A stretch of DNA of 64,000 nt from Ruminococcus sp. (GTDB taxonomy: Bacteria > Bacillota > Clostridia > Oscillospirales > Acutalibacteraceae): positions 1 to 64,000 of the forward strand of contig JAFUIK010000004.1 in assembly GCA_017473955.1 (NCBI GenBank), read 5' to 3'. This document shows positions 42,155 to 51,119 of this stretch, piece by piece (position 1 is the stretch's first letter; each line of letters begins with the position of its first letter). The translations under genes were made by a program, and so were the position numbers. The notes beneath the pieces were generated by a model, which saw only the letters and a program-made list of their open reading frames with translations, was not told the DNA's origin and did no database searches.

Positions 42155-42859
42155 ATGAAAAGAATAGTTAGTGTTATAATTATGTTATCTATAATATTTA
42201 GCCTCTGTGCTATAAGTGCAACTGCGTTGGAAGTTGATACACTTACAGAACCATCTGACATCGAAGTTCAGGTTATGGCAGAAGTTGAAAAAGCATTTGA
42301 TAAGTTAACTTTGGAATATCAACAGGAACATAATTTAGTATTTGATGAAATTTATTATATAGATATATGGGATTACTACTGCCATTTTGCTGATAAAAAC
42401 ACCATAGACTATGTGTATGTAAACTGGTCTTTTAGTGTTGGCAGTGATGCTATAATAGGGGAACGATATTTAGATTATTGCATTAGAAGTCCTCAGATTT
42501 ATAGTCCTACAATAGGACTTTATATATACGATGTAGAAAATAAAGAAATATATACATTCGAAGAAGCGGAGATTTATGCTAAAAATTATTTAAAAGACTT
42601 TTTGGATAATCACAGAGAAAAAATTGCACCTTACTACAAGATTTTTGTATGCGGGGATGTAGATTTCGACGGCGAATTATCAATTCTTGATGCAACAAAA
42701 ATTCAGTTGGTTCTTGCAGGACTTGATACTTTTTCGTATTATGAATCATTTAGCGGATACGGACCGAAAAGGATATATGTATCCGATGTCGATGGTGACG
42801 GTAGTCGTTCTGTAATGGACGCAACTGCTATCCAACTCAAACTTGCAGGACTTGAATGA
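42155..42859 (+). CDS. Secreted protein with C-terminal type I dockerin
   Basis: The 234-residue precursor has a signal peptide, a unique domain of about 130 residues rich in Tyr and Asp, and a dockerin with two calcium-binding repeats (GDVDFDGELSILDATKIQ and SDVDGDGSRSVMDATAIQ, each ending LAG). Dockerins plug proteins into cohesin scaffolds on the cell surface. The N-terminal domain resembles no carbohydrase. It starts 13 bases after the subtilase with SD AAGGGAGG, so the two are cotranscribed. A role as a partner or inhibitor of the protease is speculative. Confidence 0.9.
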   Translation: MKRIVSVIIMLSIIFSLCAISATALEVDTLTEPSDIEVQVMAEVEKAFDKLTLEYQQEHNLVFDEIYYIDIWDYYCHFADKNTIDYVYVNWSFSVGSDAIIGERYLDYCIRSPQIYSPTIGLYIYDVENKEIYTFEEAEIYAKNYLKDFLDNHREKIAPYYKIFVCGDVDFDGELSILDATKIQLVLAGLDTFSYYESFSGYGPKRIYVSDVDGDGSRSVMDATAIQLKLAGLE

Positions 42860-42890
42860 TTTTACTGAATAAATGAATATTATAAGTGCT

Positions 42891-42922
42891 GGGCAGACAG
42901 GGGGACCTGTCTGCTCTTTTTT
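42891..42922 (+). terminator. Terminator after the dockerin gene
   Basis: A 9-bp perfect GC-rich stem GCAGACAGG/CCTGTCTGC with a 4-base loop is followed by TCTTTTTT. Confidence 0.9.
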
Positions 42923-42926
42923 GTGA

Positions 42927-42954
42927 ACCAAAATATAAATCGTTACATAAAATA
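42927..42954 (+). promoter_or_regulatory. Mother-cell sporulation promoter (sigma K-like) for dpaAB
   Basis: AC (42927-42928), 17 bases, then CATAAAATA (42946-42954) matches the sigma K form AC-N17-CATAnnnTA. It lies 32 bases upstream of the dpaA start. In Bacillus spoVF (dpaAB) is sigma K-dependent. A sigma E reading is also possible. Confidence 0.6.
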
Positions 42955-42986
42955 TGGTGTAGTATTTTTGAGGGGTGACGGTATTA

Positions 42987-43862
42987 TTGTATAACAGCGT
43001 AGGTGTAATCGGCGGTGACAAACGTCAGCTTTATTGTGCGAAGGCATTTTTAAACGATGGACTGAAAGTCACACTCGGTGGCTTTGATAAATTAAAAAGC
43101 GAGGGCGAGCTCGAAATTACGTCACCGCTTGAAGCGGCATTGTGCAGTGAGTTTATTGTGTTATCACTGCCGTGTGTAAAGGGCGGTAAGTTGAACGCTC
43201 CGCTTAATAAAAACGACGTTTATTTAGATGACGGCTTAATCACCGCAATGAGCGGTAAAAAGATATTCTGCGGTATGAAACACGGCCTGTTTGAGTTAGC
43301 TCCGAAACTGAACACCTGTCTTGTTTATGACTACTCAACACGCGAAGAATTTGCTGTGAGAAATGCGGTTTCAACAGCCGAGGGAGCACTTGAGATTGCG
43401 ATGCGTGAGTTTGAGGGAACTATAAGCGGTGCTAAAGTTTTGGTCTGTGGCTTTGGCAGAATAGGCAAGGTGTTGTGTTCTATGCTTTCGTCACTTAACG
43501 CTCTTGTTACAGTAAGTGCACGGAAGAGAAGCGACCTTGAATGGATAAATATAAACGGTGCAAAAGCAGTTAGTACGTTTGAACTTGAAACACAACAGTC
43601 CTTTGATATAATTTTTAACACCGTGCCGTCGCTGATATTTGACTCACGATTACTGTCACACATAGCAAAAAATGCTATTGTCATAGATTTAGCGTCAGCC
43701 CCGGGCGGAGTGGATTTTCCATCGGCTGGGCGAATGGGAATTTGTGCAATCCACGCTTTATCGCTCCCCGGTAAAGCTGCTCCGAAAACTGCGGGCGAAA
43801 CAATAAAAGACACGATAACAAATATGCTTGAGGAGGATGGCAGGTGTCAAAAACTTGCATAG
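42987..43862 (+). CDS. dpaA: Dipicolinate synthase subunit A
   Basis: The protein, about 291 residues, is the NAD(P)-binding Rossmann subunit (VGVIGGDKRQLYCAKAF at the start, KVLVCGFGRIGKVLCSML in the middle). With DpaB it oxidises the lysine-pathway intermediate dihydrodipicolinate to dipicolinic acid, the calcium chelator of the spore core. It acts in the mother cell. The start is uncertain: AGGGGTGA fits a TTG at 42987 better than the in-frame GTG at 42975, which overlaps the SD. It overlaps dpaB by 19 bases. Confidence 0.9.
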   Translation: MYNSVGVIGGDKRQLYCAKAFLNDGLKVTLGGFDKLKSEGELEITSPLEAALCSEFIVLSLPCVKGGKLNAPLNKNDVYLDDGLITAMSGKKIFCGMKHGLFELAPKLNTCLVYDYSTREEFAVRNAVSTAEGALEIAMREFEGTISGAKVLVCGFGRIGKVLCSMLSSLNALVTVSARKRSDLEWININGAKAVSTFELETQQSFDIIFNTVPSLIFDSRLLSHIAKNAIVIDLASAPGGVDFPSAGRMGICAIHALSLPGKAAPKTAGETIKDTITNMLEEDGRCQKLA

Positions 43863-44416
43863 GTTACGCTATGTGCGGTTCCTTTTGCACCTTTTCAAAA
43901 GCTCTGGCTCAGATGAAAAAACTCGTTGAGCTTAACTTTGATGTGTTGCCGATAATGTCAGTAAACGCTTCAACAACTGATACACGCTTTGGAAAGGCGA
44001 AGGACTTTATATCACAGATTGAAGAAATAACGGGAAAGAAAATCATTGATACGATAGCTAAGGCTGAACCTGTAGGACCTAAGAAAATGTGCGATTTGAT
44101 GCTTGTATCTCCGTGTACGGGCAACACGCTCTCGAAAATAACACTCGGTATTACCGATACCCCTGTGACTATGGCGGTGAAATCTCATCTCAGGATTTTA
44201 AGACCACTGCTACTGTGCGTTGCAACAAACGATGCACTCGGTGCGTCGGCTCAGAATATCGGCAGATTATTAAACACAAAGAATGTGTATTTTGTGCCGA
44301 TGTCACAGGATGACCCTGAGAATAAGCCGAATTCCCTTGTGTCGCATTTTGAGCTTATTCCGCAGTGTGTAGAGCGTGCATTAAAGGGCGAACAATTTCA
44401 GCCGGTTTTTCGTTGA
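43844..44416 (+). CDS. dpaB: Dipicolinate synthase subunit B (flavoprotein)
   Basis: The 190-residue flavoprotein-fold subunit has GYAMCGSFCTFSKAL at the start and VSPCTGNTLSKITLGITDTP in the FMN-binding region. It works with DpaA in dipicolinate formation. The GTG start, preceded by GAGGAGGATGG, lies inside the end of dpaA, so the subunits are coupled. Its presence is the best evidence that the organism sporulates. Confidence 0.93.
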   Translation: MSKTCIGYAMCGSFCTFSKALAQMKKLVELNFDVLPIMSVNASTTDTRFGKAKDFISQIEEITGKKIIDTIAKAEPVGPKKMCDLMLVSPCTGNTLSKITLGITDTPVTMAVKSHLRILRPLLLCVATNDALGASAQNIGRLLNTKNVYFVPMSQDDPENKPNSLVSHFELIPQCVERALKGEQFQPVFR

Positions 44417-44458
44417 TTAGTTAAGCGGTATAATTCTATAATAGAATAATTTAATGAC

Positions 44459-44497
44459 AGGTCGGGTTAATTTACTGCTCGACCTTTCGTTTTTTTA
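44459..44497 (+). terminator. Terminator after dpaAB
   Basis: The stem AGGTCG/CGACCT, extended by imperfect pairs, has a T-rich tail TTTCGTTTTTTT. Confidence 0.7.
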
Positions 44498-44508
44498 ATA
44501 AACTTTTA

Positions 44509-44537
44509 TTGAAAAGATTTTTCAGGTGTGGTATATT
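44509..44537 (+). promoter_or_regulatory. Promoter of the DUF2007-metY genes
   Basis: TTGAAA (44509-44514) and TATATT (44532-44537) are spaced by 17 bases, 35 bases before the GTG start. Confidence 0.65.
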
Positions 44538-44571
44538 ATTACATTATCTATGTATTTTAAGAGGTGTTTTA

Positions 44572-45102
44572 GTGAAATACTGTAGCGTGTGCAAAAAGCT
44601 ATGTAGCGGTGCGGATACCATCTGTACCGATTGTAATAAAAAATACAAGGAAATCGCTGACATCAACGAGCCTGTGCTCCTTTGTGTAATCGGCGGTGTT
44701 GAGAGAAACGTTGTCTGCGGAGCGTTAAGGGAAGCCTCAATTCCGTTTGTTGAAAAGCAGTACGGAAAAGTGGGCGTTTCTAATGAAATAGTCACAGGCT
44801 ACGATGCAAAGTTACTCAATATTGCTGTCGAGGTGCCGTATTCCGCTGTGCCAAAAGCGTATGAGGTTATCACATCAGTGGGTGTTGAACCTAGATTTGA
44901 TGAAGAAATCTTAGCTTTGGTAGAATCGGACATCGAAAAGTACAAGCTTAATATGAATAAAGATGATTCACAACAGATGAGTGCCGCTAAACGCACCACT
45001 GTAAAAGTTCTGTCAGCAATCGCTTTTGCAATTTTGGTTGCATTGGTGGTTTTCGGGACAGACTATGTTATGGAACTTATAAAGAACTTGTTTGGAGGTT
45101 GA
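44572..45102 (+). CDS. Zinc-ribbon, DUF2007-like membrane-anchored protein
   Basis: The 176-residue protein begins with a small zinc ribbon (CSVCKKLC...CTDC). A DUF2007-like signal-transducing domain of about 75 residues follows (CGALREASIPFVEKQYG, AVEVPYSAVPKAYEVI). One C-terminal membrane helix (about 146-168) anchors it with the domains in the cytoplasm. Function is unknown. The GTG start at 44572 with SD AAGAGGTG is preferred over an in-frame start at 44509. metY starts 4 bases after its stop. Confidence 0.78.
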   Translation: MKYCSVCKKLCSGADTICTDCNKKYKEIADINEPVLLCVIGGVERNVVCGALREASIPFVEKQYGKVGVSNEIVTGYDAKLLNIAVEVPYSAVPKAYEVITSVGVEPRFDEEILALVESDIEKYKLNMNKDDSQQMSAAKRTTVKVLSAIAFAILVALVVFGTDYVMELIKNLFGG

Positions 45103-45106
45103 TAAT

Positions 45107-46372
45107 ATGAAAATCAATACATTATGCGTACAGGCTGGATATGAGCCAAAAAACGGTGAAGCAAGAGTAGTGCCTATCTGCCAGAGCACAACATTTGCTT
45201 ATGACAGTGCTGAAACAATGGGCAAGCTGTTCGACTTGGAAGAAGACGGCTTTTTCTATACACGTCTTGCTAACCCTACTTTAGACGCTGTTGAAAAGAA
45301 AATCGCCGCTTTAGAGGGCGGTGTTGGTGCTATGCTTACATCCGCAGGACAGGCTGCATCTTTGATTTCTATCACAAATATCTGTAAAACAGGCGACCAC
45401 GTTATCTGTGCTGCTGCTATCTACGGCGGTACTTTCAACCTGTTTAATAAAACTTTGAGAGATTTAGGCATCGAGTTCTCTTTTGTTGACCCTGCAGCGA
45501 GTGAAGAAGAACTCAATAATGCTTTTAAAGAAAATACAAAAGCTGTATTCACAGAAACTCTTTCAAATCCGTCACTCGACGTTTGCGACTTAGAGCTTTA
45601 CGCTAAGTGTGCTCATGCTCATGGTTGTCCGCTTATCGTTGATAACACATTTGCTACTCCTGTTAATTGCAGACCATTTGAGTGGGGTGCTGATATTGTT
45701 GTTCATTCTACATCAAAGTATATGGATGGTCATGCAGTAGCTTTGGGTGGTTGTATTGTTGACAGCGGTAACTTTGACTGGAATAACGGCAGATACACTA
45801 TGCTTACAACTCCTGACGAAACATACCACGGTGTAACATACACAGAGCATTTTGGCAAGGCGGCTTATATCGCTAAGGCAAGAGTTCACTTAATGCGTGA
45901 TTTAGGTACTCAGATGTCACCACAAAACGCATTTTTATTAAACCTTGGTTTAGAGACTCTGCACCTGAGAATGGCTCGTCACTGCGAGAATGCACTGAAA
46001 GTAGCACAGTTTTTAGAGAACCACGAGAAGGTAGAGTGGGTTAACTTTCCTGAACTTGAATCTAATAAATACTTTGACCTTGCTAAAAAATATATGCCAA
46101 ATGGCACCTGCGGTGTAATTTCATTCGGCGTTAAAGGCGGTAAGGCTGAGGCTGCTAAAATGATGGAAGGCTTAAAGTTTGCTAAAATTGTTGTGCACGT
46201 TGCTGATGCTCGTACATGCGTGCTTCATCCTGCGTCCACTACTCACCGTCAGCTTACTGACCAGCAGCTTATCGACGCCGGCATTATGCCTAATATGATT
46301 CGTCTGTCAGTTGGTATCGAAGATGTTGAGGACATCATCGCTGACTTTGCTCAGGCTTTAGAAAACGTATAA
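45107..46372 (+). CDS. metY: O-acetylhomoserine sulfhydrylase / aminocarboxypropyltransferase
   Basis: The 421-residue Cys/Met-metabolism PLP enzyme has the cofactor lysine in VHSTSKYMDGHAVALGG and the start TLCVQAGYEPKNGEARVVPI typical of MetY. It makes homocysteine from O-acetylhomoserine and sulfide. Upstream ATG 45092 overlaps the prior gene; TTGGAGG before 45107 sets the start. No SAM riboswitch or T-box was seen in front of it. Confidence 0.92.
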   Translation: MKINTLCVQAGYEPKNGEARVVPICQSTTFAYDSAETMGKLFDLEEDGFFYTRLANPTLDAVEKKIAALEGGVGAMLTSAGQAASLISITNICKTGDHVICAAAIYGGTFNLFNKTLRDLGIEFSFVDPAASEEELNNAFKENTKAVFTETLSNPSLDVCDLELYAKCAHAHGCPLIVDNTFATPVNCRPFEWGADIVVHSTSKYMDGHAVALGGCIVDSGNFDWNNGRYTMLTTPDETYHGVTYTEHFGKAAYIAKARVHLMRDLGTQMSPQNAFLLNLGLETLHLRMARHCENALKVAQFLENHEKVEWVNFPELESNKYFDLAKKYMPNGTCGVISFGVKGGKAEAAKMMEGLKFAKIVVHVADARTCVLHPASTTHRQLTDQQLIDAGIMPNMIRLSVGIEDVEDIIADFAQALENV

Positions 46373-46438
46373 TTTTTTGACTTATCCGCAGTACGCTTGT
46401 ATTGCGGATAAAATATATGTGCAAAGTAAAGGTGCAGT

Positions 46439-47128
46439 ATGAAATTTTTCACCAGTGCTATAATTGCCGCTTCGGGCAACTCTACCCGTATGGGGCTTGA
46501 GATTTCAAAACAGCTTATAAATTTGTGCGGTAAGCCTACTATTGAGCATACCTTGTCTGCTTTTGAAAACTGCGATGTTATCGACGAGATTGTTGTTGTC
46601 TGCCGTGAATGTGATATGGACAGCATCAAGGCGATTGCTACAAAGTTTTCTAAACTCAAAGCAGTTGTGACAGGTGGCGACACACGTGACAAGTCTGTAT
46701 CAAACGGAGTGAAAGCGTGCTCGGATGTCGCACAGTTTTTTGCAATCCACGACGGAGCTCGTCCGCTTGTGAGGGTTGATGATATCACTAAGGTAGTAAC
46801 ATCTGCTTATGAGAATAAAGCGTGTACGCTGGGTAATGCTGTGACTGATACAATAAAGGTGGTTGATGATAGCAACACTATTATCGCAACACCTGACAGA
46901 GCAACCCTAAAAGCGGTGCAGACACCTCAGGTTTTCGAACGTGAATTGTACCTGAAAGCTATTGATAACGCTGTTACAAAAAAGCTCTCTGTTACCGATG
47001 ATTGCTCGATGGTTGAGGCACTTAATGTGGATGTCAAAATCGTGCTCGGCAGTGCTGAAAACATAAAACTCACAACGGTTACTGACATAACATTCGCAGA
47101 GGCGATTTTGAAATCAAGAGAGATATAA
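46439..47128 (+). CDS. ispD: 2-C-methyl-D-erythritol 4-phosphate cytidylyltransferase
   Basis: The 229-residue enzyme has the CTP-binding IIAASGNSTRMG at the start, HDGARPLV in the middle and TVTDITFAEAIL at the end, as in IspD. It makes CDP-ME in the non-mevalonate isoprenoid pathway. The start is the ATG after AAAGGTGCAGT. ispF follows 42 bases later, so two steps of the pathway lie in one transcript. Confidence 0.96.
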   Translation: MKFFTSAIIAASGNSTRMGLEISKQLINLCGKPTIEHTLSAFENCDVIDEIVVVCRECDMDSIKAIATKFSKLKAVVTGGDTRDKSVSNGVKACSDVAQFFAIHDGARPLVRVDDITKVVTSAYENKACTLGNAVTDTIKVVDDSNTIIATPDRATLKAVQTPQVFERELYLKAIDNAVTKKLSVTDDCSMVEALNVDVKIVLGSAENIKLTTVTDITFAEAILKSREI

Positions 47129-47170
47129 TTCTTTACAAGAATTCTTTATTAGAAATAAACGGAGGTAAAT

Positions 47171-47638
47171 ATGAGAATCGGACACGGTTATGACGTACAC
47201 AAGCTGGTAGAGGATAGGTTGCTCATCTTAGGCGGCGAGCAAATTCCATACAAAAAAGGTCTGCTCGGACATTCCGATGCTGACGTTTTGCTCCACGCGA
47301 TTATGGACGCACTGCTGGGTGCCGCCGCTATGCACGATATCGGCTACCATTTTCCTGATACCGACGAGCGTTTTAAAGATGCCGACAGTATGATGTTGCT
47401 TAGAGAAGTTGTTTTTCTTTTAAAGGACAAAGGATATAAAATCGTCAACATAGATGCGACAGTTATCGCTCAGGCTCCAAAGCTAAAGCCGTTTATCGAA
47501 AATATGCGTGAGAATATCGCGTACACTTGTAAAGTTGATGTCGATTGTGTTAATGTTAAAGCCACAACCGAGGAGCATTTAGGCTTTACGGGAGCGGGTG
47601 AGGGCATAGCCGCTCACGCTGTATGTCTTATTGATTAA
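47171..47638 (+). CDS. ispF: 2-C-methyl-D-erythritol 2,4-cyclodiphosphate synthase
   Basis: The 155-residue enzyme has the metal-binding start GHGYDVHKL (DxH), [19 protein letters not shown] and the terminal [17 protein letters not shown]. It converts CDP-ME-2-phosphate to MEcPP. The SD is CGGAGGT. An imperfect hairpin follows the stop. Confidence 0.97.
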   Translation: MRIGHGYDVHKLVEDRLLILGGEQIPYKKGLLGHSDADVLLHAIMDALLGAAAMHDIGYHFPDTDERFKDADSMMLLREVVFLLKDKGYKIVNIDATVIAQAPKLKPFIENMRENIAYTCKVDVDCVNVKATTEEHLGFTGAGEGIAAHAVCLID

Positions 47639-47652
47639 AATATGAATAGAAG

Positions 47653-47693
47653 AGCCACCTTTTTCATACTTTTGTAGTAATGAAAGAGGTGCT
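47653..47693 (+). terminator. Imperfect hairpin after ispF overlapping the next SD
   Basis: AGCCACCTTTTTCAT (47653-47667) pairs with ATGAAAGAGGTGCT (47680-47693) and is followed by TTTTT. The 3' arm contains the AAGAGGTG SD of the next gene. Confidence 0.55.
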
Positions 47694-47698
47694 TTTTT

Positions 47699-48844
47699 AT
47701 GTTTAAAAAAAGATGTATTGCAATACTGTTAAGTTTGGTGGTTATCTTAGGTTGCACCAGTGTGTCAACTTTCGCTTTAGGTGAAGATGAGATAAGCTCG
47801 CCGTCTGCTGTGTTAATGGAGCCGACTACTGCTAAAGTTCTTTTTGAGAAAAATGCTCACGAGCAACGTGCTTGTGCATCTATCACAAAGGTAATGACTC
47901 TGCTTTTGGTTATGGAAGCGATTGATGAGGGGAAAATCTCATATGATGATGTTGTCACAACCTCTGAGCACGCTAAAAGTATGGGCGGTTCGGATATTTG
48001 GCTTGAGGTCGGTGAACAGATGACCGTTGATGAGATGATAAAAGCCACTGCTGTTGCTTCGGCTAACGATGCCGCTGTTGCTTTAGCAGAGCATCTTTGC
48101 GGTACAGAGGATGAATTTGTAAAGCTTATGAACGAACGAGCGAAAGAATTAGGTATGAAAAATACGGTGTTTAAAAACTGTAACGGACTGGATGAAGAGG
48201 GGCATATTACAACCGCTTATGATGTTGCTTTAATGAGCGTTGAACTTATGAAACACGAAGATATTTTTAACTATACTACTATCTGGCTTGATACACTGCG
48301 TGGTGGTGAAACCCAGATTGTAAACACTAATAAACTGCTGAAATCCTACGACGGCATTACAGGTCTAAAAACAGGTACAACAGGGGATGCAGGCTCATGT
48401 ATTTCTGCAACTGCTACACGAAACGGTATGTCTCTGTGTGCGGTTGTGCTTGGTGCTTCTACAGGTACCGAGCGTTTTAAAGACGCCGCCACACTGCTTG
48501 ACTACGGTTTTGCAAATTACGAGATAGTTAGCTTTGATGCAACTGACAGTAAATTAACAGAGATTGAAGTCAAAAATGGTATGACAAAAACCGCACGTTT
48601 AGAGTGTAGCGGAGCAAAAAATATGGTGGTTAATAAGGGAGGAGCAGAAAATGTCGAGCAGATAATAAGTGTAAAAGACTTCCTTGAAGCTCCTGTTAAA
48701 AAAGGACAGAAAGTCGGCACGCTAAGCTTTAGCTTAGGCGACGAGAAGGTCGCGTCCTTTGATATTGTGACAACGCAAGATGTTAAAAAAATAACTTTCA
48801 AAGCAGTGTTTTATGAGCTGTTTTGTGCATTGCATGCCCTCTAA
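47699..48844 (+). CDS. D-alanyl-D-alanine carboxypeptidase (PBP5/DacF-like)
   Basis: The 381-residue exported penicillin-binding protein has a signal peptide, SxxK in ACASITKVMT, SxN in ASANDAAVA and KTG in GLKTGTTGDAG. A C-terminal beta domain of about 95 residues follows. It trims the terminal D-Ala of peptidoglycan. It lacks a clear amphipathic C-terminal anchor beyond KAVFYELFCALHAL. A second paralogue is at 54814. The SD lies in the preceding hairpin. Confidence 0.93.
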   Translation: MFKKRCIAILLSLVVILGCTSVSTFALGEDEISSPSAVLMEPTTAKVLFEKNAHEQRACASITKVMTLLLVMEAIDEGKISYDDVVTTSEHAKSMGGSDIWLEVGEQMTVDEMIKATAVASANDAAVALAEHLCGTEDEFVKLMNERAKELGMKNTVFKNCNGLDEEGHITTAYDVALMSVELMKHEDIFNYTTIWLDTLRGGETQIVNTNKLLKSYDGITGLKTGTTGDAGSCISATATRNGMSLCAVVLGASTGTERFKDAATLLDYGFANYEIVSFDATDSKLTEIEVKNGMTKTARLECSGAKNMVVNKGGAENVEQIISVKDFLEAPVKKGQKVGTLSFSLGDEKVASFDIVTTQDVKKITFKAVFYELFCALHAL

Positions 48845-48937
48845 AACCGCTTGGATACACGCTTTTAAATGACAGATTGCACAAAATTTTTGTCATAAAA
48901 TCGTTACTTTAGTTAGATAAAGTTGCCATAAAGCCTA

Positions 48938-48966
48938 TTGCAAAAAAACTCAATTTATTGTATAAT
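48938..48966 (+). promoter_or_regulatory. pgi promoter
   Basis: TTGCAA (48938-48943) and TATAAT (48961-48966) are separated by 17 bases, with a leader of about 60 bases before the pgi ATG. Confidence 0.75.
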
Positions 48967-49032
48967 ATGACCATCAGTATAACTATAAGTTGTTATACTT
49001 CTTTTACGGAATTATTAAAAGGAGGATCACTA

Positions 49033-50370
49033 ATGCCAACAACACTAAGTGATAAACATTTACAGGGCTTTGTGTCTGCTGAAGAATACACAGGTATCGC
49101 ACCTCAGGTAAAGGCAGCTCACGAAGCACTCCACACAGGAACAGGACTCGGTAACGATTTTATCGGCTGGCTCACACTGCCAACTGATTACGATAAGGAA
49201 GAGTTCGCACGTATTAAGGCTGCTGCCGAAAAAATCAAGAAAGATACTGACGTTTTCGTAGTTATCGGTATCGGCGGTTCATACCTCGGTGCACGTGCTG
49301 CTATCGAGTTTGTTAAGTCACCTAACTACAACGCTTTAGCTAAGGACACACCACAGATTTACTACGCAGGTAACTCCATCAGCTCAACAGCTTTAGCTGA
49401 GCTTCTTGAAATCTGCGAGGGCAAGGATGTTTCCATCAATATGATTTCTAAGTCAGGTACTACAACTGAGCCTGCTATCGCTTTCAGAGTTTTCAGAGAA
49501 TTACTCGAGAAGAAGTACGGCAAAGAGGGTGCAAGAGAGCGTATCTATTGCACAACTGACAAAGCTAAGGGAACACTTAAACAGCTCGCTGACAAAGAGG
49601 GCTACGAAACATTTGTTGTTCCTGATGATGTAGGCGGCCGTTTCTCAGTTTTAACTGCTGTTGGTCTTCTTCCAATCGCTGTTTCCGGTGCTGATATCGA
49701 CGCACTTATGAATGGTGCAAAGGCTGCACAGGACGAGTTTGACAACGATGATTTATTCACAAACGATTGCTACAAATATGCAGCAATCCGCAACATTCTT
49801 TACCGCAAGGGTAAGTCAACCGAAGTTTTAGTTTCTTACGAGCCTGCATTCACAATGATGAACGAGTGGTTCAAGCAGCTCTACGGTGAGAGTGAAGGTA
49901 AAGATAACAAAGGTATTTTCCCTGCAAGTGTAATCTTCTCAACAGACTTACACTCAATGGGTCAGTATATTCAGGACGGAAGACGTAATCTCTTTGAGAC
50001 AGTAGTTCTCTTCGACAAGTGCAAGAAAGAAATCGTTTTAGGCACTGACGAAGAAAACGTTGACGGTCTTAACTTCCTAAGTGGCAAGACAATGGACTTT
50101 GTCAACAGAAAAGCTTTTGAGGGCACAGTGCTTGCTCATAACGACGGTGGTGTACCTAACGTTGTACTCACACTCGCTGACATGAGCGAATACGAGCTTG
50201 GCTACCTTATTTATTTCTTCGAAAAGGCTTGTGCTATTTCAGGTTACTTACTCGGTGTTAATCCGTTTAACCAGCCTGGTGTTGAGTCATACAAGAAGAA
50301 TATGTTCGCACTTTTAGGTAAGCCTGGCTACGAGGACGCAAAAGCAGAGCTCGAGGCTAGATTACAGTAA
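49033..50370 (+). CDS. pgi: Glucose-6-phosphate isomerase
   Basis: The 445-residue glycolytic enzyme has [32 protein letters not shown] and the [17 protein letters not shown] segment typical of Firmicute PGI, with the catalytic Glu region [31 protein letters not shown] places the start at 49033 rather than an in-frame ATG at 48958. Codon use is strongly biased, as expected of an abundant protein. Confidence 0.97.
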   Translation: MPTTLSDKHLQGFVSAEEYTGIAPQVKAAHEALHTGTGLGNDFIGWLTLPTDYDKEEFARIKAAAEKIKKDTDVFVVIGIGGSYLGARAAIEFVKSPNYNALAKDTPQIYYAGNSISSTALAELLEICEGKDVSINMISKSGTTTEPAIAFRVFRELLEKKYGKEGARERIYCTTDKAKGTLKQLADKEGYETFVVPDDVGGRFSVLTAVGLLPIAVSGADIDALMNGAKAAQDEFDNDDLFTNDCYKYAAIRNILYRKGKSTEVLVSYEPAFTMMNEWFKQLYGESEGKDNKGIFPASVIFSTDLHSMGQYIQDGRRNLFETVVLFDKCKKEIVLGTDEENVDGLNFLSGKTMDFVNRKAFEGTVLAHNDGGVPNVVLTLADMSEYELGYLIYFFEKACAISGYLLGVNPFNQPGVESYKKNMFALLGKPGYEDAKAELEARLQ

Positions 50371-50469
50371 TCTATCTTAGCCTTTCCTTTTTGGGAAGGT
50401 GAGACGTGAAAGCTTAGATGATTTTACTCATCTTAAATCAACATTCTAAACACAGGAGGCTATATAATT

Positions 50470-50886
50470 ATGGTAACATTAATTATTGGTAAAAAAGGCT
50501 CAGGAAAAACAAAGAAACTTATCCAGCTTGCTAACGAGGCTGTTGCTAAATCTCAGGGCAACGTTGTTGTTATTGAGAAAGGTGCTAAGCTTACATACGA
50601 TGTAACTCACAAGGCAAGACTTATTGATACAGACGTTTACGGCATCAAAGGCTACAATATGCTCTTAGGTTTTATCAGCGGTATCTGTGCAGGTAACTAC
50701 GACGTTACTGACATCTTCGTTGATTCAACATTCAAGATTTGTGAAGAGGGCGTAGACGGTGTTGCTGACTTCATTGAGAAGCTCGACGCTCTTTCAAATG
50801 AAGCTCAGGCTAACATCACAATGCTCCTTAGTGCAGCAGAGGGCGAGCTCCCTGCTGGTCTCAAGGCAGAATATGTTGAGATTTAA
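50470..50886 (+). CDS. Small P-loop protein of unknown function
   Basis: The 138-residue soluble protein has a Walker A motif at the N-terminus (LIIGKKGSGKTKKL), a possible Walker B (VTDIFVDST) and no other ATPase domain. Codon use is biased as in pgi, suggesting good expression. SD ACAGGAGG precedes the ATG by 9 bases. It is probably cotranscribed with pgi, 100 bases upstream. I know of no function. Confidence 0.82.
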   Translation: MVTLIIGKKGSGKTKKLIQLANEAVAKSQGNVVVIEKGAKLTYDVTHKARLIDTDVYGIKGYNMLLGFISGICAGNYDVTDIFVDSTFKICEEGVDGVADFIEKLDALSNEAQANITMLLSAAEGELPAGLKAEYVEI

Positions 50887-50915
50887 TCACTGAGTTTAAT
50901 ATTCTTTATAAGAAC

Positions 50916-50952
50916 AAACGGCAGAACCGCTATAATGTGGCTCTGCCGTTTT
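50916..50952 (+). terminator. Terminator after pgi and the P-loop gene
   Basis: A 10-bp stem AAACGGCAGA/TCTGCCGTTT with inner pairing (CCGC/GTGG) is followed by a T run. Confidence 0.88.
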
Positions 50953-51053
50953 TGTGTGTTGTTATATTGTTGATACAGATGCCGCTAACAAAATTTCCTT
51001 TGTGCAAGCGTTGAACCGCCAAAAGGAGTTGGGGAGCCGATTGAGGGCTACGG

Positions 51054-51068
51054 ACCTCGGACGCTTAG
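51054..51068. repeat. Fourth copy of the CTCGGACGCTTAG repeat
   Basis: ACCTCGGACGCTTAG matches the repeat found three times at 4366-4806. It lies beside the rpmB terminator, again immediately 3' of a minus-strand gene. Confidence 0.6.
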
Positions 51069-51078
51069 TATAAAGAAA

Positions 51079-51104
51079 AAAGCTCCCGTTTGAAACGGAA
51101 GCTT
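51079..51104 (-). terminator. rpmB terminator
   Basis: On the minus strand AAGCTTCCGTTT pairs with AAACGGGAGCTT (one mismatch) and is followed by TTTTCTTT. Confidence 0.85.
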
Positions 51105-51119
51105 AACTCTCAATGTAAC

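Noticed and set aside
43331..43813. 160-residue minus-strand open frame opposite dpaA
   Set aside because: It is a shadow of dpaA, lacks an SD and contains no conserved segment.
45000..45107. Possible SAM riboswitch or T-box before metY
   Set aside because: The region is coding sequence of the preceding gene up to 4 bases before metY, so no room for an untranslated regulator exists.
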